Of a stretch of DNA of 64,000 nt, positions 37,939-49,895 are shown piece after piece. This DNA comes from Saururus chinensis (Eukaryota > Streptophyta > Magnoliopsida > Piperales > Saururaceae). The position numbers and the translations under genes were made by a program. Each line of letters begins with the position of its first letter. Position 1 is the first letter of the stretch. Where the stretch lies: contig CP141142.1 in the NCBI GenBank assembly GCA_035235625.1, forward strand, positions 30,576,995 through 30,640,994, read 5' to 3'. Below the pieces are notes generated by a model. It ran no database searches. It saw only the letters and a list, made by a program, of their open reading frames with translations, and had not been told where the DNA came from.

Positions 37939-40900
37939 CAGGGGGTTAGTCAATTTAGATTTTAGAATGATGGATTTAAAATATAGAATTCTAGAATTTA
38001 AGCCAAATTCCTAGATTTAGTCAGCCAGATTTTAAATTATTTAGATGCCTACATCCTATATTGCTAGAATCCCTGGAATTGAGCTCCTGGATTTCAAAAT
38101 AATTAACTCATATAAATATTTTATTTATAATTTTTGAATTTGACTAATCCATAGTTTATAGTTTAGTAACCTCAAATGCATTATTAGCACATAAAATAAA
38201 ATATTTACATGACAAGGACAACTTTTTAAATAAAAAGACTACAACGCAATGATGCATAAGGCTCCCAAGTCATAACAATACTCAATCTGTAAGTCTATCA
38301 CTATAAACATTGCAAAGTTCTACATTTCTAGAATGGTTTAATCCCTCCATACATTAGCCACTATACTTTGTTCCACTTGAGTTGTCATATTGTCATCTAA
38401 ATCAAAATCTACATTATGATTCAATAGGACATTTGTGGTGTTCTTTAAGAACCTAAGACATGGTAGCTCTCCTAGAACACTTGACACAAGGGCTTTTGTT
38501 AAGAATACACATGCTCTTTTCCAATAAATCCATATCTTCCTCCTAGCTGAGTATTGAAGCCATCTCTGAATTGGCTAGTAGCATTTGTTGGATAGATACC
38601 CAGCTACAGTCAAAGTCAGATACAAATGAGCTTGATACCTACAAGTATCCCTATTTGCGTGTCATAATATTCTTGCCACTTTGAAAGCCTCTTCTCTACT
38701 ACTTCCAGGGCTTTTCTTGCCAATTCATTTCTTCCCACTTTAATACATGCCAAATTGCACTGTCATATTGGGAAAGATCATATAGAAAATAGGTGCAAAC
38801 TTGTGATATTAAACTACAATCATTGTATACAATTCCAAATGTACCTGCCATATAAGAGCAAGCCAAGGTTATGTCAGCAACAATCTCAATTTAACTATAA
38901 CTAGGTTAAACAATAGTGACACAGTAGCAAGTCATAATCATGTTTCTTTGAGAAAACAACATTTATCCATATAAGCATGTCAACAAAAGAAATTTTAATG
39001 TGTACTTGCCATGAGAACAAACAGTCAAGTTATTTGGAGAATGGAAGAGGAATGTCATGCACATCTAAAACTTCTAAAGCATCTTGATTGGTATTTAATA
39101 ATTTATTATTCTGCATCTTAATTGATACAAAAGAAATGTGCTTGCAACAAATGATTTCTTTAGTCTATTAATCATTTTTCTTCAGTACATAAACCATTCA
39201 ATATGTCGTGATTGTTAGTAGATGATGCATTTAATACTTCTCAAGGTGTGACATGACGACTCTACAAAATCATGGCGCTATTCTAAAATATCTAAAGGAG
39301 AGGTGCAAATCAGTGGACTCAAAACATTGACAGAATTATGGTGTGCGAAATCATGGCGCTATTCAAAACATAGTTGCCACATACTTTTTTCAGGGAGTGA
39401 CCAGTACTAACTAGAAGCCCAGACACATATAGGGCTACAACAACACAAGCATGTTCTTCTATCATTCTTCAAAAAAAACAAGAAAAAACAAAAATAGAAA
39501 AGAAGAAATTGCTGGTTCAAAAGCGTCACCCAACGATATTTCAATTTGACTGGGTGCTCAAAACAAGGTTTTACTTAATTTAAAAGCTTTCGGATTGAGT
39601 CTTTAACAAATAGTAAATATTGTCCTTCCTTTAAACATACAGTAATTACCTTCAAGAAAGATACTAACCAATACCATAACAAAGGAGAAATCAAGGCTTT
39701 ATTAGATGAGTATATATATAAATAAGCAAAGCCCTCTTCATTCATTTCTTTATGGAATGGTGAAATGGTAAAAGAAAGATATGGGTAAATCATATTTACA
39801 CATTGGCACAAAACTAAAATGACTGATAGTGTTGGAAGACTTCAACGCTTTCTAATTCTTATTGCGAAACCCAAATGGCCTCCTCCTCCTAGTGCTTCTG
39901 AGTCTTGCAGGATTGTATACATGGCATTATTCATACAATCACTCAACGAGCATTATTGTGAACATTAGTTTGATTATTAAGAAAATAACTGTAAAAGATG
40001 TTAACATTCATAAAAAAATTAAATAACAAATTAGAATATTCAAAATACCATAATGAAAGGAAAAACAACAATTTCTTTTGAAAAAGAGGAATTTTGACTT
40101 CAATCACATTACTTTCCAAATTACTTTCCCTTGCATCGATAATATCTTGTTTACAAAAAATAGAACCCACTTGTGTACGTGTTTCTTCTTCCACTTCCAT
40201 GAGGACAACACTGAAATAGGAAGGAGGGAAGGGGAGAAAAAGAGAGGACATAGAGGGAGCGAAGCAAAATATTCAATCAACATCCCAATACAAGAAAGTC
40301 TTTATATCTAAGTCTCTTTGGCTTTTGGCCCATCCCTCACATTGCCGCGCATTGGTGACTCGGTTTTATTGTAGCAAAGAAATCCCCCAAACTAGTTGAT
40401 AAAAAAAGCTTCAAAGTCAAAATAGTACTGCTCTGTAATGGCATTGTCTATTTGAATGGGGTACCTGATAGAGTAAAATAAATCAAAAACTCCCAATTAC
40501 TACAATTTGTAAAGCCTTTCGTTGCTCATGCAATTTTTAGTGAGTGGACATTGTCTTTCCTTCTGGGAACACAAAATCTATGCAAAATCCAATTTCAAGG
40601 GCCGACAAATTTGCCTAGATAGAAACTCAACGAGTGACTGAGAGAAAAAGGAAGAGTAGACAAAGAGAGAATGAGGGGGGTGGGAAAGTAAAAATGAAAG
40701 ACAAAAATTTAGAAGAGAAGAGAGTTCAAAGGGAGAGAGAAGAGAGGACGGGGAGGGATAGGAGGTTACCTGGAAGAGGAGGTGTCATTCTTGAGAAAAC
40801 TCAAACTCACTTCTCCGGGAAAGATGGCACCTGCAAGGGCTCGAGTGGCCGAATGCTCACTACTCACTGAAGCTTTGCCCTAGGTCATCATGAGTGAGCT

Positions 40901-41368
40901 CAATGTTATTTTAAAATATGATCCTGTTCATGGCCGGAGGCGAGGGTTGTTGTGGCCGTGCCAAGGCCGGCAGTCCAGCAGAGGCAATGGGGTTGTTGTG
41001 GTGGTCAGCAATGGGGCAAGAATCCCAGGGAGGCAGACGGGCGATGGGAGAAGGGACAAAGAGGAGAGCAATGTTTGCCTGATCAATTTAGAAGACCACC
41101 TCTCGAGGTGGAATTATAAAATTCTTGTTTTACATTATAATTACAGTACCCAAATCCTGGGTACTTAAAATTCTAAAATTTTTGACTTAGAATTATAAAT
41201 TTGTCGTTCTGAAGCCTAATCCACTAACATTGTGTTCAGAATATCATATTGAAAATCTTTATTTACTAACAATGGATTGTAAATATATCACTAGAAATTC
41301 AAAACGACTAATGCTAAATTATGAAATTTAATGATTTTATTCTGAAATCCACAATGACTAACCCCCTG
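37939..41368. mobile_element. PIF/Harbinger-like element, 3,430 bp, TTA target duplication, carrying a host gene fragment
   Basis: The terminal inverted repeats start CAGGGGGTTAGTCA at 37939 and, on the other strand, at 41368. The first 14 bases are identical and similarity continues through ..GATTT.AGAAT for about 33 bp. TTA flanks both sides (37936-37938 and 41369-41371), matching the 3-bp duplication of PIF/Harbinger elements. No transposase domain is recognised inside. It contains the 3' end of a neutral/alkaline invertase (38453-38760, minus). A second gene-like minus frame (39943-40251, with MEVEEETRTQVGSIFCKQD) and a GC-richer block at 40630-41090 may also be acquired, but I do not recognise them. 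Confidence 0.8.
38453..38760 (-). pseudogene. Neutral/alkaline invertase (GH100) C-terminal fragment
   Basis: Reading leftward: [33 protein letters not shown], then after a frameshift [18 protein letters not shown], and after another shift MLLANSEMASILS, a stop where Trp is expected, then EEDMDLLEK, CILNKSPCVKCSRRATMS and the stop at 38455-38453. This order is the conserved C-terminus of plant neutral/alkaline invertases, which cleave sucrose in cytosol or organelles. Similarity fades upstream of about 38760. At least two frameshifts and one nonsense codon show it is dead. Its position inside the terminal repeats of 37939-41368 implies capture by that element. Confidence 0.85.
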
Positions 41369-41679
41369 TTAACAATAACTAGGGGTGTTTTCTTGCAACT
41401 GCCGAAGGTCATCTCTTCTCAAACAACAGATGTCACAATATATCCTTCTTGTTAGATAACTACAGATGACACAATATATCTCTTGGTTAGCATCAATAAC
41501 TAAGATTTTAAACTGATAAGGAATAGACTAACACTGTATATCAACACTAGGGGTTCTAATGATCACACTAGGGGTTTTAATGATCCACGCCGACTTATTC
41601 AGGCCCACATCTAGTCTAGAATGAGGTCGTTCAATAAAGGTAAAGATTATATCTCCTAGACCTCAAGTCATGCTGGTTA

Positions 41680-42229
41680 TTAGCGACGCTCTACTAAAAG
41701 CGTCGTGACTAATACAATTAATAGCGACGCTCAATTACAAGCGTCGCTAATAATTACGCTTATAGCGACGCTCTACTAAAAGTGTCGCGACTAATATAAT
41801 TAATAGCGACGCTCCCCTAAAAGCGTCACTAATAATCTAGCATTTAGTGACGTTTACTGGAAAGGGTCGTTAATAAACGATCTTGTAGCAACGCATACTG
41901 TGAAGCGTCCCTACTAATCGAACTTGTAGCGACGTTTCCCAATAAGCGTCGCTACTAATCTAGATTGTAGCGACGCTTATAAGAAAGCATCGCTACTATG
42001 GATCTTGTAGCGACGCATATTGGGAAACGTCGCTATTAATCTAACTTGTAGCGACGTTACCCAGGAAGCGTCGCTATAAGGGCATTATTGGCGACATTTT
42101 CAATAAAGCGTCGCAAAAAGTATTTTTTTATTTGTGACCGTCTTAAAGGCGTCGCAAATAACGTTATTAGTGACACTTTTTCAAGCGTCGTTAATAAAAG
42201 CGTCGCTACAACCTAATTTTGTTGTAGTG
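41680..42229. mobile_element. CACTA element, right terminal region
   Basis: The sequence ends AATTTTGTTGTAGTG at 42229, the reverse complement of CACTACAACAAAATT. The preceding 550 bp is packed with TAGCGACGCT and its inverse AGCGTCGCTA, about twenty occurrences with small variation. These are subterminal transposase-binding-type repeats of En/Spm elements. No matching CACTA start was found to the left; the repeat field begins abruptly near 41680, so the element is truncated. Confidence 0.85.
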
Positions 42230-43314
42230 CCTCTTCTGTTTGTTGTTTTGTTTTGAGGCTATGTCATGCAGGTGCTCCGAGTAGTCTTTATGTTGAACTT
42301 GAGGATAGGCATGCGCCATGAGAGGGGGCTAGATGTTTGGGCTGTTTTAGACTTGTCATGTGATATGATGATCTTATACTTAACTTTATTCTATACTTTG
42401 AATAGCCTATGATAGCTTTAGATATGTTGCAGCCTTAGAGCTTGAGACTATGTTCATTATAAATTTTGTGGGTGTCATGTTGGACTAAGATGGTTAATTA
42501 ATCTCTTTTACCTTCTGTTATTTATTTTTGCACAAAGGATACATGTTGTGTACTTCAATGAGAACCCAAGATGGGTTAGTCTTTTGCTTCGTCATGTCGT
42601 GTTCCACCTTCTTAGACCGGGTTGGGGTCAAGAGGGTGTGGTGGGGCGTGACACCTGCACAAACCCTCCCCTATAAATAGGGGCTGGTTTTCGACATTGG
42701 ACATGCTTCCAACTCTTTATTACTATGTTACCCATCTTCAAAGCTTCTTTTACCTATTTGGAAGTCATTTTAAAACAGTTTGATCCCATTCAAAAAGTAA
42801 ACCTAGCTAAATTGAGGGTGCTCTATACCGCGGGGGAGGATTAGTTTTGTGAGATAAACACACCTTTAGCTTCTCTCTCATCCATTACCAATATCCCAAA
42901 CCTATTTTCCTCATTGTGATGTCATTTTAAGTTCGTTGGAGCCCTTTAAAAAAGCAATCCTAGTTAATTTAAGGGTGCTCTATGTTGTGAGAGGGTCAAA
43001 TTTATAAGATAACCATCCTAGATAGGTGAACATCCTGGGGTAAGGAGATTCTGTCCACTGCTTCCAAACCCTCAAAGGGGTAAAGTCATAGAGAAATGGG
43101 AGATTTTGTTTGTCACCTCCAAAAATATCAGGATAGTAAGCATTTATGACTTTATGGCTTTTATGCATGTGTATTTTCATTAATGCTTATTTAAAATACA
43201 TATTTTACTAAAGTAGTTGGCTTGTATGATTTCAAAATTATTCATGAATGTATGTTTTAAAAAGATTCAGATTGGCTTGGTATCAATTGACAAATTTTTC
43301 ATCTAATTTGGGTC
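42230..43314. other. Spacer between two outward-facing CACTA ends
   Basis: About 1.1 kb without repeats of the CACTA type. It contains a duplicated phrase (CCTAGCTAAATTGAGGGTGCTCTAT near 42802 and CCTAGTTAATTTAAGGGTGCTCTAT near 42958), indicating a diverged tandem repeat of about 155 bp. No gene is recognised. Confidence 0.5.
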
Positions 43315-43850
43315 CACTACAACAAAATGGAGTATTAGCGACGCTTAGCTAAGCGTCGCTAAAAATAACTATTTGCGATGTATAAATAAAAGTCACAAAA
43401 TATTGAACTATTAGCGATGCATTTTCATATGTGTCGCTAATAGTTATATATTAGCGACGCTTAGCTTAAAGCATTGCTAATACTAATCTTATTAGCGACG
43501 CTTTATTACAAGTGTCGCTAATAGTTCCTCTATTTGCGACGCTTCATATAACCGTCGTTAAAAGATACATATTTTAAATAAAAAAAAAGAAAAAAATATA
43601 ACTATTAGCGACGCTTTTCAAAAGCGTTAAAAGCGTCGCTAATAGCTTTCTCAATAGCGATGCATATACACAAGCATCACTAATAGTGCTACTATTAGTA
43701 ACTCTTACAAAAGCGTCACTAATAGTATTGAATTAAAAATAAAAAAATTACAAATTTTAAATTAGTAGCAACATTTGTTGACAAGCGTTGCTAATAGCTT
43801 TATTAATTGATTTTCTTTAATAAATAAATATTAAAAAATTTATAATAAAC
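43315..43850. mobile_element. CACTA element, left terminal region
   Basis: It starts exactly CACTACAACAAAATGGAG at 43315, followed by alternating TTAGCGACGCTTA and AGCGTCGCTAATA repeats up to about 43800. The interior lies to the right. No TAGTG-type end was found within the window, so the right border is unknown and the element may include the WRKY-like exon at 44061. Confidence 0.85.
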
Positions 43851-44060
43851 TTTCTAAATATAATATATTTTATTCAATATTTACTATTTGTATATACTGG
43901 CTCACTGTTTGGTAAAAATCAAGGAGCTACAACTACTAGTAATCTCCATGTGATAATATATAGCTTCAGCCTTATAATTTTGTTGTTAACTTTCTCGGTG
44001 ATCTCTGGTATTGTGTACCTGATTTTTACTTTTGATCTTTGTGGCATTCTGCTTCTTCAG

Positions 44061-44301
44061 GGGCAATTATAGGTGCAACACCTCAATAGGTTGTTTAGCT
44101 AAAAAGCAGGTAGAAAGATGCCCAATTGATGCTTATCCCGGCCCTACTCTACCTCTCAGCGGGAAAGACCAAATCATGTCACTCCCCAAAGTCCAACCGA
44201 ACATGCAAGAGCTCCCAATTTCACCTACCCCACCAATGCACGTCCCCAAGGAAGAAATTGCCTTTGCTCCCAATACCCCACTGCTGATGTATAAGAAATG
44301 A
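44061..44301 (+). pseudogene. WRKY-like zinc-finger exon fragment
   Basis: After a TTCTTCAG acceptor the exon starts in the phase that splits an Arg codon and reads GNYRCNTSIGCLAKKQVERC. This matches the second half of a WRKY domain: the C-x5-C pair and KQVER, directly after the conserved intron at the PR|G position. The expected downstream His-x-His is not seen. The frame continues with a Pro-rich sequence to TGA at 44299, so the reading is either shifted or joined to other DNA. No WRKYGQK exon is visible upstream within 700 bp. The short match keeps confidence moderate. Confidence 0.5.
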
Positions 44302-45194
44302 TACTCCTAAATACAAGTGATCACCTTTTAATGGCAACATCAAAGAAGACTCAAGATTTCTTTCCCAGATCTTAGGAATTACTCTTGGCCCAAATCAGAA
44401 GAAAACGATTTCTTTGACGAACTAGAAGAGCTGCTCATCTCATCATCTTTTACTGGCTTGATGAGAAACATCCTGTTTGAAGAGAGGGTTTCACACTCTA
44501 CTTTACATGTCCCACCCATGTGACCATAGTGCTCTTACCTGTATACATCCTTTTCTTACCTGTATACATCCTTTTAAAGGACTTCTAATTATACATGATA
44601 TAGAAACTATGAAGTTGCTATTTAGATGTAAGATGCCCCAATTGCAAAATCTTATAAATATATTAAGTTGTCCAATGACAAAGGGTTATAGAAAAACCCA
44701 TAAAAGATGGTAAGCGAGGGATGCAAAGTTGGAAGGCTTTTGGGTGCTGGTTGTCTCTATTGAGATAACTGGCACCCATATGCCAAGTTCCGTGAAGTGG
44801 GAGAACTGTCTTGGTGTGTGGACTTTTGTCCATATCCCAAATATGGAGTTTACTTGGATTAATACAACTAATTTTGGCTGATACTTCTATTGTGTATGAT
44901 AAATTGGACATACGTGAACTGATTCAGAATAATTAACAGGACCTAAAATGCATCAAAATGGAGCTGAATGGACATTACAAAATTTTTTATAGAAAATTTT
45001 ACATAGCGTTTGACTGCATAGGCAATTCATATGTCGCTCAGACCTATTGAACATAAAAAATATTATCCATACTGCTGGCCATGGACATAGGGAGGAAAAA
45101 ATACTACGAACTATTTGATCTATTCCAAAATTTCTCTTTCACCACTCTTATGCCTTACATTAGAAAAGTGAGGCATAAAAGGTTAAATGTAGGT

Positions 45195-45640
45195 ATGGAA
45201 GGTATAAAAATAGCAAGACATTAACCACATTAAAATTTATAATATTTAAAATATTTAATAACGTATTTTCATGGGACAGCATGATAGGGATGTGGCACAA
45301 AAAGGTAGAAAAAATTATACAAGCAAGAAATTTGAAAACTATAATTGAATTATATTGTCTAAATTATTATAAAAGTGTAAGGCATAAACCACATTAAATT
45401 TTATAGAATTTTAAATATTTAATAATGTATTTTCTTATAACAACATGATAGTGCTGTTGCAGAAAAAAGGCAAAATAAATTCATTAAAGAGCAAAATTTG
45501 AAAACTCTGATTCAATTATATTGTCTAAATTATGATAAAGGTGTAAGGCATGAACCACATTAAATGTTATAGAATTTTTAATTTTTAATAGCGTATTTTC
45601 ATTGGACAACATGATAGTGTTGTGGCTGAAAAATGAACTT
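45195..45640. repeat. About 166-bp subterminal tandem repeat in the MULE
   Basis: Two and a half units: the phrase ATTTTC....ACAACATGATAG.G.TGTGGC recurs near 45263, 45430 and 45595, each followed by GAAAACT.TAATT.AATTATATTGTCTAAATTAT-type sequence and AAGGCAT.AACCACATTAAA. Subterminal repeats of this kind are common in MULEs. Confidence 0.75.
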
Positions 45641-45925
45641 TAAACAACACTTCTAAAATTTCATATTTCTACACCTAATATAGTAAATTATAAAAAAAAA
45701 TTTAAATAATTCATTATTAATCAAAAGAAATAATATAAAAGCTATGTATGTATTGATAATCAGTAATCAATTTAAACAAAAAGTAAATGTCAACATAAAA
45801 TTCAATTAAAAGTTGAATCAATGTATTTAAATTGGTTTTTTACAACTTTTTTTGTTATGACGCCCAACTTTTTCACATCTTCCACAAGTCATCTTCCTTT
45901 GTATATGCTCTCCACGAGAATGTAT

Positions 45926-48140
45926 TCACTTTTTCTTTGGCCTCCCAAGTGGTCTCTTAGATAGTGGTGGTAATAGAGAAACGTCATTAGTAGTTTGTAC
46001 CTCACTTTCAATGGCAAGAATAGGGTTGATTGTAATCATGTAAGACTTTTCAAACCACTCTTTTGTGAAATATTTTTCAAAATAAGGATGAATATCCTTA
46101 CCGCTCTTCATCAATACTGCTAAAGCATGTACACAAGGAAAACCATTTATCTGCCACTGATGACAAGAGTAAGAACGACTGTTAATAAAAACTATAGAAG
46201 GATAAGGAGACATTACTTCATAAACATCCTCACTACAACATGATACTCTCTAAACTGAGCCATACTTTATATCTTTATTCAACCTTTTCTCAATTTCTCG
46301 ACAGAGAAAACCAGTCCATCTCCTTGCTTCCATCCTACGATCATGCATCATGTTCATTATTTCCCCCCTTATTTAATAGATCATTTGAGTAATAGGAAGG
46401 TGCCTTTCTTTTTCAATCCATCCATTAAAACTCTCTACAACATTAGAAAATATCTCACCATAGCGTTTACCTTTAAAATAAGCATTTGTCCAATTATCAT
46501 TAGGCAAATCATCTAAGAAATCTTTGACTTTTTGTCCACCCTCTTTTTTCAAATAATCCAACAACCTATTGAAGCGTGATGGTTTTGCAGCATAAGCACA
46601 ATCCTTGAATAATTTTACCATCTTCTCATGGAATTTCTTTGGTCGTCCTTTCAACTTGTCTTTCAAATTGTTCTTCAGATGATGCAAACAGAATGAATGA
46701 TGAAAATAAGGGAAAACCTTAGGTAAGGCATAAATAAGGCCATTGTTACGATTTGATATAATTGTAAACTCACATGCAGGATCCAAAATTAGCTTCAATT
46801 GAAACAAAAATCATTCCCAATTATCCTCATTCTTAGCATCAACAACAACAAAAGCAAGAGGAAATATACCTGAAATAAAAAGAAACTAAGACTATTAAAA
46901 AAATAATAATGCAACAAAAGCAAGAACAAGTCCTTTCAATTGCACATCAAATATACTATCATAAAACATCACTTAGCAGGTTTAATTTTACATAAACAAG
47001 GTATGCTACAATTCTAACAAACTACAAAACTAATAAAAATATAATTAAAAATCAAACTAAGATATAGTATAACTGAAAAAATTGCATTTATTTTACCTTG
47101 GTTCCCATTTTTTCCAGTGTTGCCAATATTGTTCCTTTATAATGGCTTTTCAAATGAGTTCCATCTAAATACAAAATAGGACGACAATATTGAAACCCAC
47201 ATATACATGCGTAGAATGAAATGAAAACCCTCTTAAAATGATTACTTTCATTGTCAACCTCCAATGACATGTGACTACAAGGATTACTCTTCATTGCTAA
47301 CTCAACATATAGAGAAAGTTGTTCATAAGACTTAGAACTATCTCCAAATAACTCACTTCGAGCTTTCTAAACACTCCTAAATGCAAGTTGATAAGAAATA
47401 TCAATTCCATAATTTGTGTCAAAATGCTTCACCACATCAATCGGACGAATAAGAGGGTTACTTTTAACTTGATCTAATAATTCTTTAGACACAACATCAG
47501 CAGACATTCTCGAATTCTTCTTCTTATGCATAATCATACCACAAGTGTGAACATTGTTTAAAATATGTATGTAGAAAAAGTTATTGACAGAATCTTTTGT
47601 AGCATGAACATACCACTGACAACCATTGATGTCCTTATATTTGCATTCAGCTATAACCCTATTAGGCCCATTATACACATACTTAAGTTCAAAACCAACT
47701 TCAACAGCATAATGACATAGAGAATGCCTAAATTTTTGAACACCTCTTTCAAACTTTTGTCCAACATATTTAATTTTTTCACACCACTTCTCAGTCAAAA
47801 CTGATTTACCTTTACTTGAGGAAGTAATAGAAATCATATCAGGTTCTTCATCAATAATCGACTCAAAAAACATTGTATGATTACTATTTTGCATACTAGT
47901 GGATAACAAATTAATACCCTGCAAACTGCTCTCACCATGTTGAAAAAGAATCTTTGAAGTATCAATAATAGACACATAAACTTCTTTTTTGCCCAATTCA
48001 GAAGCAAGGAAGAAGCAATTTTGCAAATCATCATAATTCTCAAGCATATAATTTGAATGATCAGGAAAGGAGAAAGATAAAGTAAGATATTCAGCATTTA
48101 ATTGTTTCCATCTATTGCAAATCAATTGAATGAAGTCCAT
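45926..48140 (-). pseudogene. MuDR/MULE transposase, multiply broken
   Basis: Reading leftward: an N-terminal region, then the Mutator DNA-binding domain (GQKFERGVQKFRHSLCHYAV, with CKYKDINGCQWYVHA and NVHTCGM). Next is the catalytic start YLDGTHLKSHYKGT (first Asp, near 47170) and, after an intron (about 46872-47089), FPLAFVVVDAKNEDNWE (second Asp). The MULE domain follows (PYFHHSFCLHHLKNNLK, SNVVESFNGWI). Last is a SWIM zinc finger, SYSCHQWQINGFPCVHALA, near 46140. Lesions are TAG at 47369-47367, a frameshift near 47117, TGA for Trp at 46813-46811, TAA at 46375-46373 and TAG at 46252-46250. It could not now mobilise the element by itself. The full domain order shows the ancestor was autonomous. 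Confidence 0.93.
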
Positions 48141-49060
48141 ATAGGTGGAAGAATGTGGAAGTCGTATGGCAATATTACGCTTGTCGTAATTGCAACAGAA
48201 AAGAAGAAATCATCCATTGACCTACAAAAAAAAGAATACAATTTAAAAACTCACAATTACAACAAAATTTACTTTCTAGATAAAAAATCTCTAAGTCCAA
48301 ACTCCTAATTTAGTACCAAAAATATTAAGATCAAGGATATTAATATGTTTCAGCATTTCTAAAAAACAACAGACTCTAGGATAACAACTCATCTAACATT
48401 TATTACAATAGTTACAAGTAAAAAAAAAGAAACTAGTATAAATTAGGAGACTCAAAAATTACAACATTTCACAAATGACTCAGAAATCATCTCTGCCATC
48501 TTTCTAATGCTATATCTTACACTCTCAGAGTGGAGTTTATTCCGTGAAATTTAAATTTGAATGTGACACACATCATACATACATTCTTGCAATAACCACA
48601 TATTAGAAAATTCATAACACTTATTAACATTGTAATGTTCAATATTTCATTCAACTATTTTTCAGTACCTGACGAAGTTGAGAAGGGAATATTATTTTTA
48701 AACAGTAGAATGCCATAAATGCACAATATTTTCAAAGTTCAATTGAAGAGCAGTTTCATATATTTGAGGTTCTGTATCAACTTCATTGCTAACTGTAGGT
48801 AATCTGGCTTCATATAGGGTTTATTAATACTTCATGATCTATGAAAAAGAATCTATTGACTTGACTAAATGTTGCAAAGCTTCATAAAGTGGTTTTTACT
48901 AGACTCATTCCAGAAGTTCATTTCAAAATTAAATATTGGAAATAAAACTTTAAGAATCAAAGACCTATAATCTTCTTACACTTCTAAACTGAAGAAAAAG
49001 GATAAAAATCACCAATTTTTTCAATAGTGTAATACAAAAAAATCAATCTAATTTTCCATC

Positions 49061-49583
49061 TAATGTTAGTAACAACATAAATGAGGTCATGAATTGGCTT
49101 GAGTGGGTCTTGTCTCACACTCTGCTGAGAATTGCTGAAACTAATCCACCAGGACTGGACAACTTCTGGCTGAGGCAGGGGGCAACTCTACTGCTTAGTT
49201 TAATTCAGAGCTTGCATGATGATGTTCAAGAAAGAGCAGCCACAGGGCTTGCAACTTTTGTGGTGATTGACGACGAGAATGCCACTGTTGATTATGGTAG
49301 AGCAGAAGCTGTTATGAAGGACGGTGGCATCAATTTATTTTTAAACCTTGCGAAATCTTCCAGTGAAGGAGTGCAGGCTAAAGCAGCAAAGGTGAGCACT
49401 ATCTATTTGGTATTTGGTTGCAGGAATGCTTTTAAAGTTTTAATTTACAAGATATTTAGTTTTGAGTGTTGAATTTTACAGGCCATAGCAAATCTATCAG
49501 TCAATGCCAAAGTAGCGAAAGCTGTGGCTGAGGAGGGTGGGATCACTATTCTTGCTGATCTCGCCAGGTCCATGAATAGATTG
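49061..49583 (+). pseudogene. ARABIDILLO-type gene fragment, copy 2, inside the MULE
   Basis: Corresponds to 17738-18262 of copy 1 with a few percent differences. The exon to 49391 reads MNWLEWVLSHTLLRIAETNP, LDNFWLRQGATLLLSLIQSL, FVVIDDENATVDYGRAEAVM. An intact GT..AG intron (49392-49481) follows, then AIANLSVNAKVAKAVAEEGG up to 49583. In this copy the frame and both splice sites are intact where copy 1 is broken. The fragment has no start or end of the host protein. Its right edge abuts an inverted scrap of the same intron. Confidence 0.93.
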
Positions 49584-49588
49584 AAATT

Positions 49589-49648
49589 AAAACCCAAATT
49601 TCAACACTAAAAAAACTGAATATCTTGTAAATCAAAACCCAAATTTCA
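49589..49648. repeat. Inverted scrap of ARABIDILLO intron plus 15-bp direct repeat
   Basis: 49596-49637 is the reverse complement of the end of the ARABIDILLO first intron (compare 49438-49477 and 18115-18155). AAAACCCAAATTTCA occurs at 49589-49603 and again at 49634-49648. At three variable sites the scrap agrees with the intron of copy 1, not with the neighbouring intron of copy 2. Confidence 0.85.
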
Positions 49649-49895
49649 GTATCCAAAGAAATGGCATGGAGAAACTATTTATAACATTTTCACATAAAAT
49701 CTAAAAAATATTACACAGATGTCCGCACAAAGAAATAAAAAATTTACCATAAGATTTCGACTCTGAGAGAACAAAAAGATGCAAAAAGAAATCAAAGATG
49801 TGAAGTATTTACTCACCATAAGGTTTGAGTGGGACTTCACAAAAGATGCAAAAATTCGACTATGAGAGAACAAAAAGGGTAAGATTTTAGAAACA

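Noticed and set aside
40634-41168. Plus-strand frames 40634-40870 and 40890-41168 as genes
   Set aside because: Purine-rich and GC-rich low-complexity stretches without motifs; kept only as possible unrecognised cargo of the PIF-like element.
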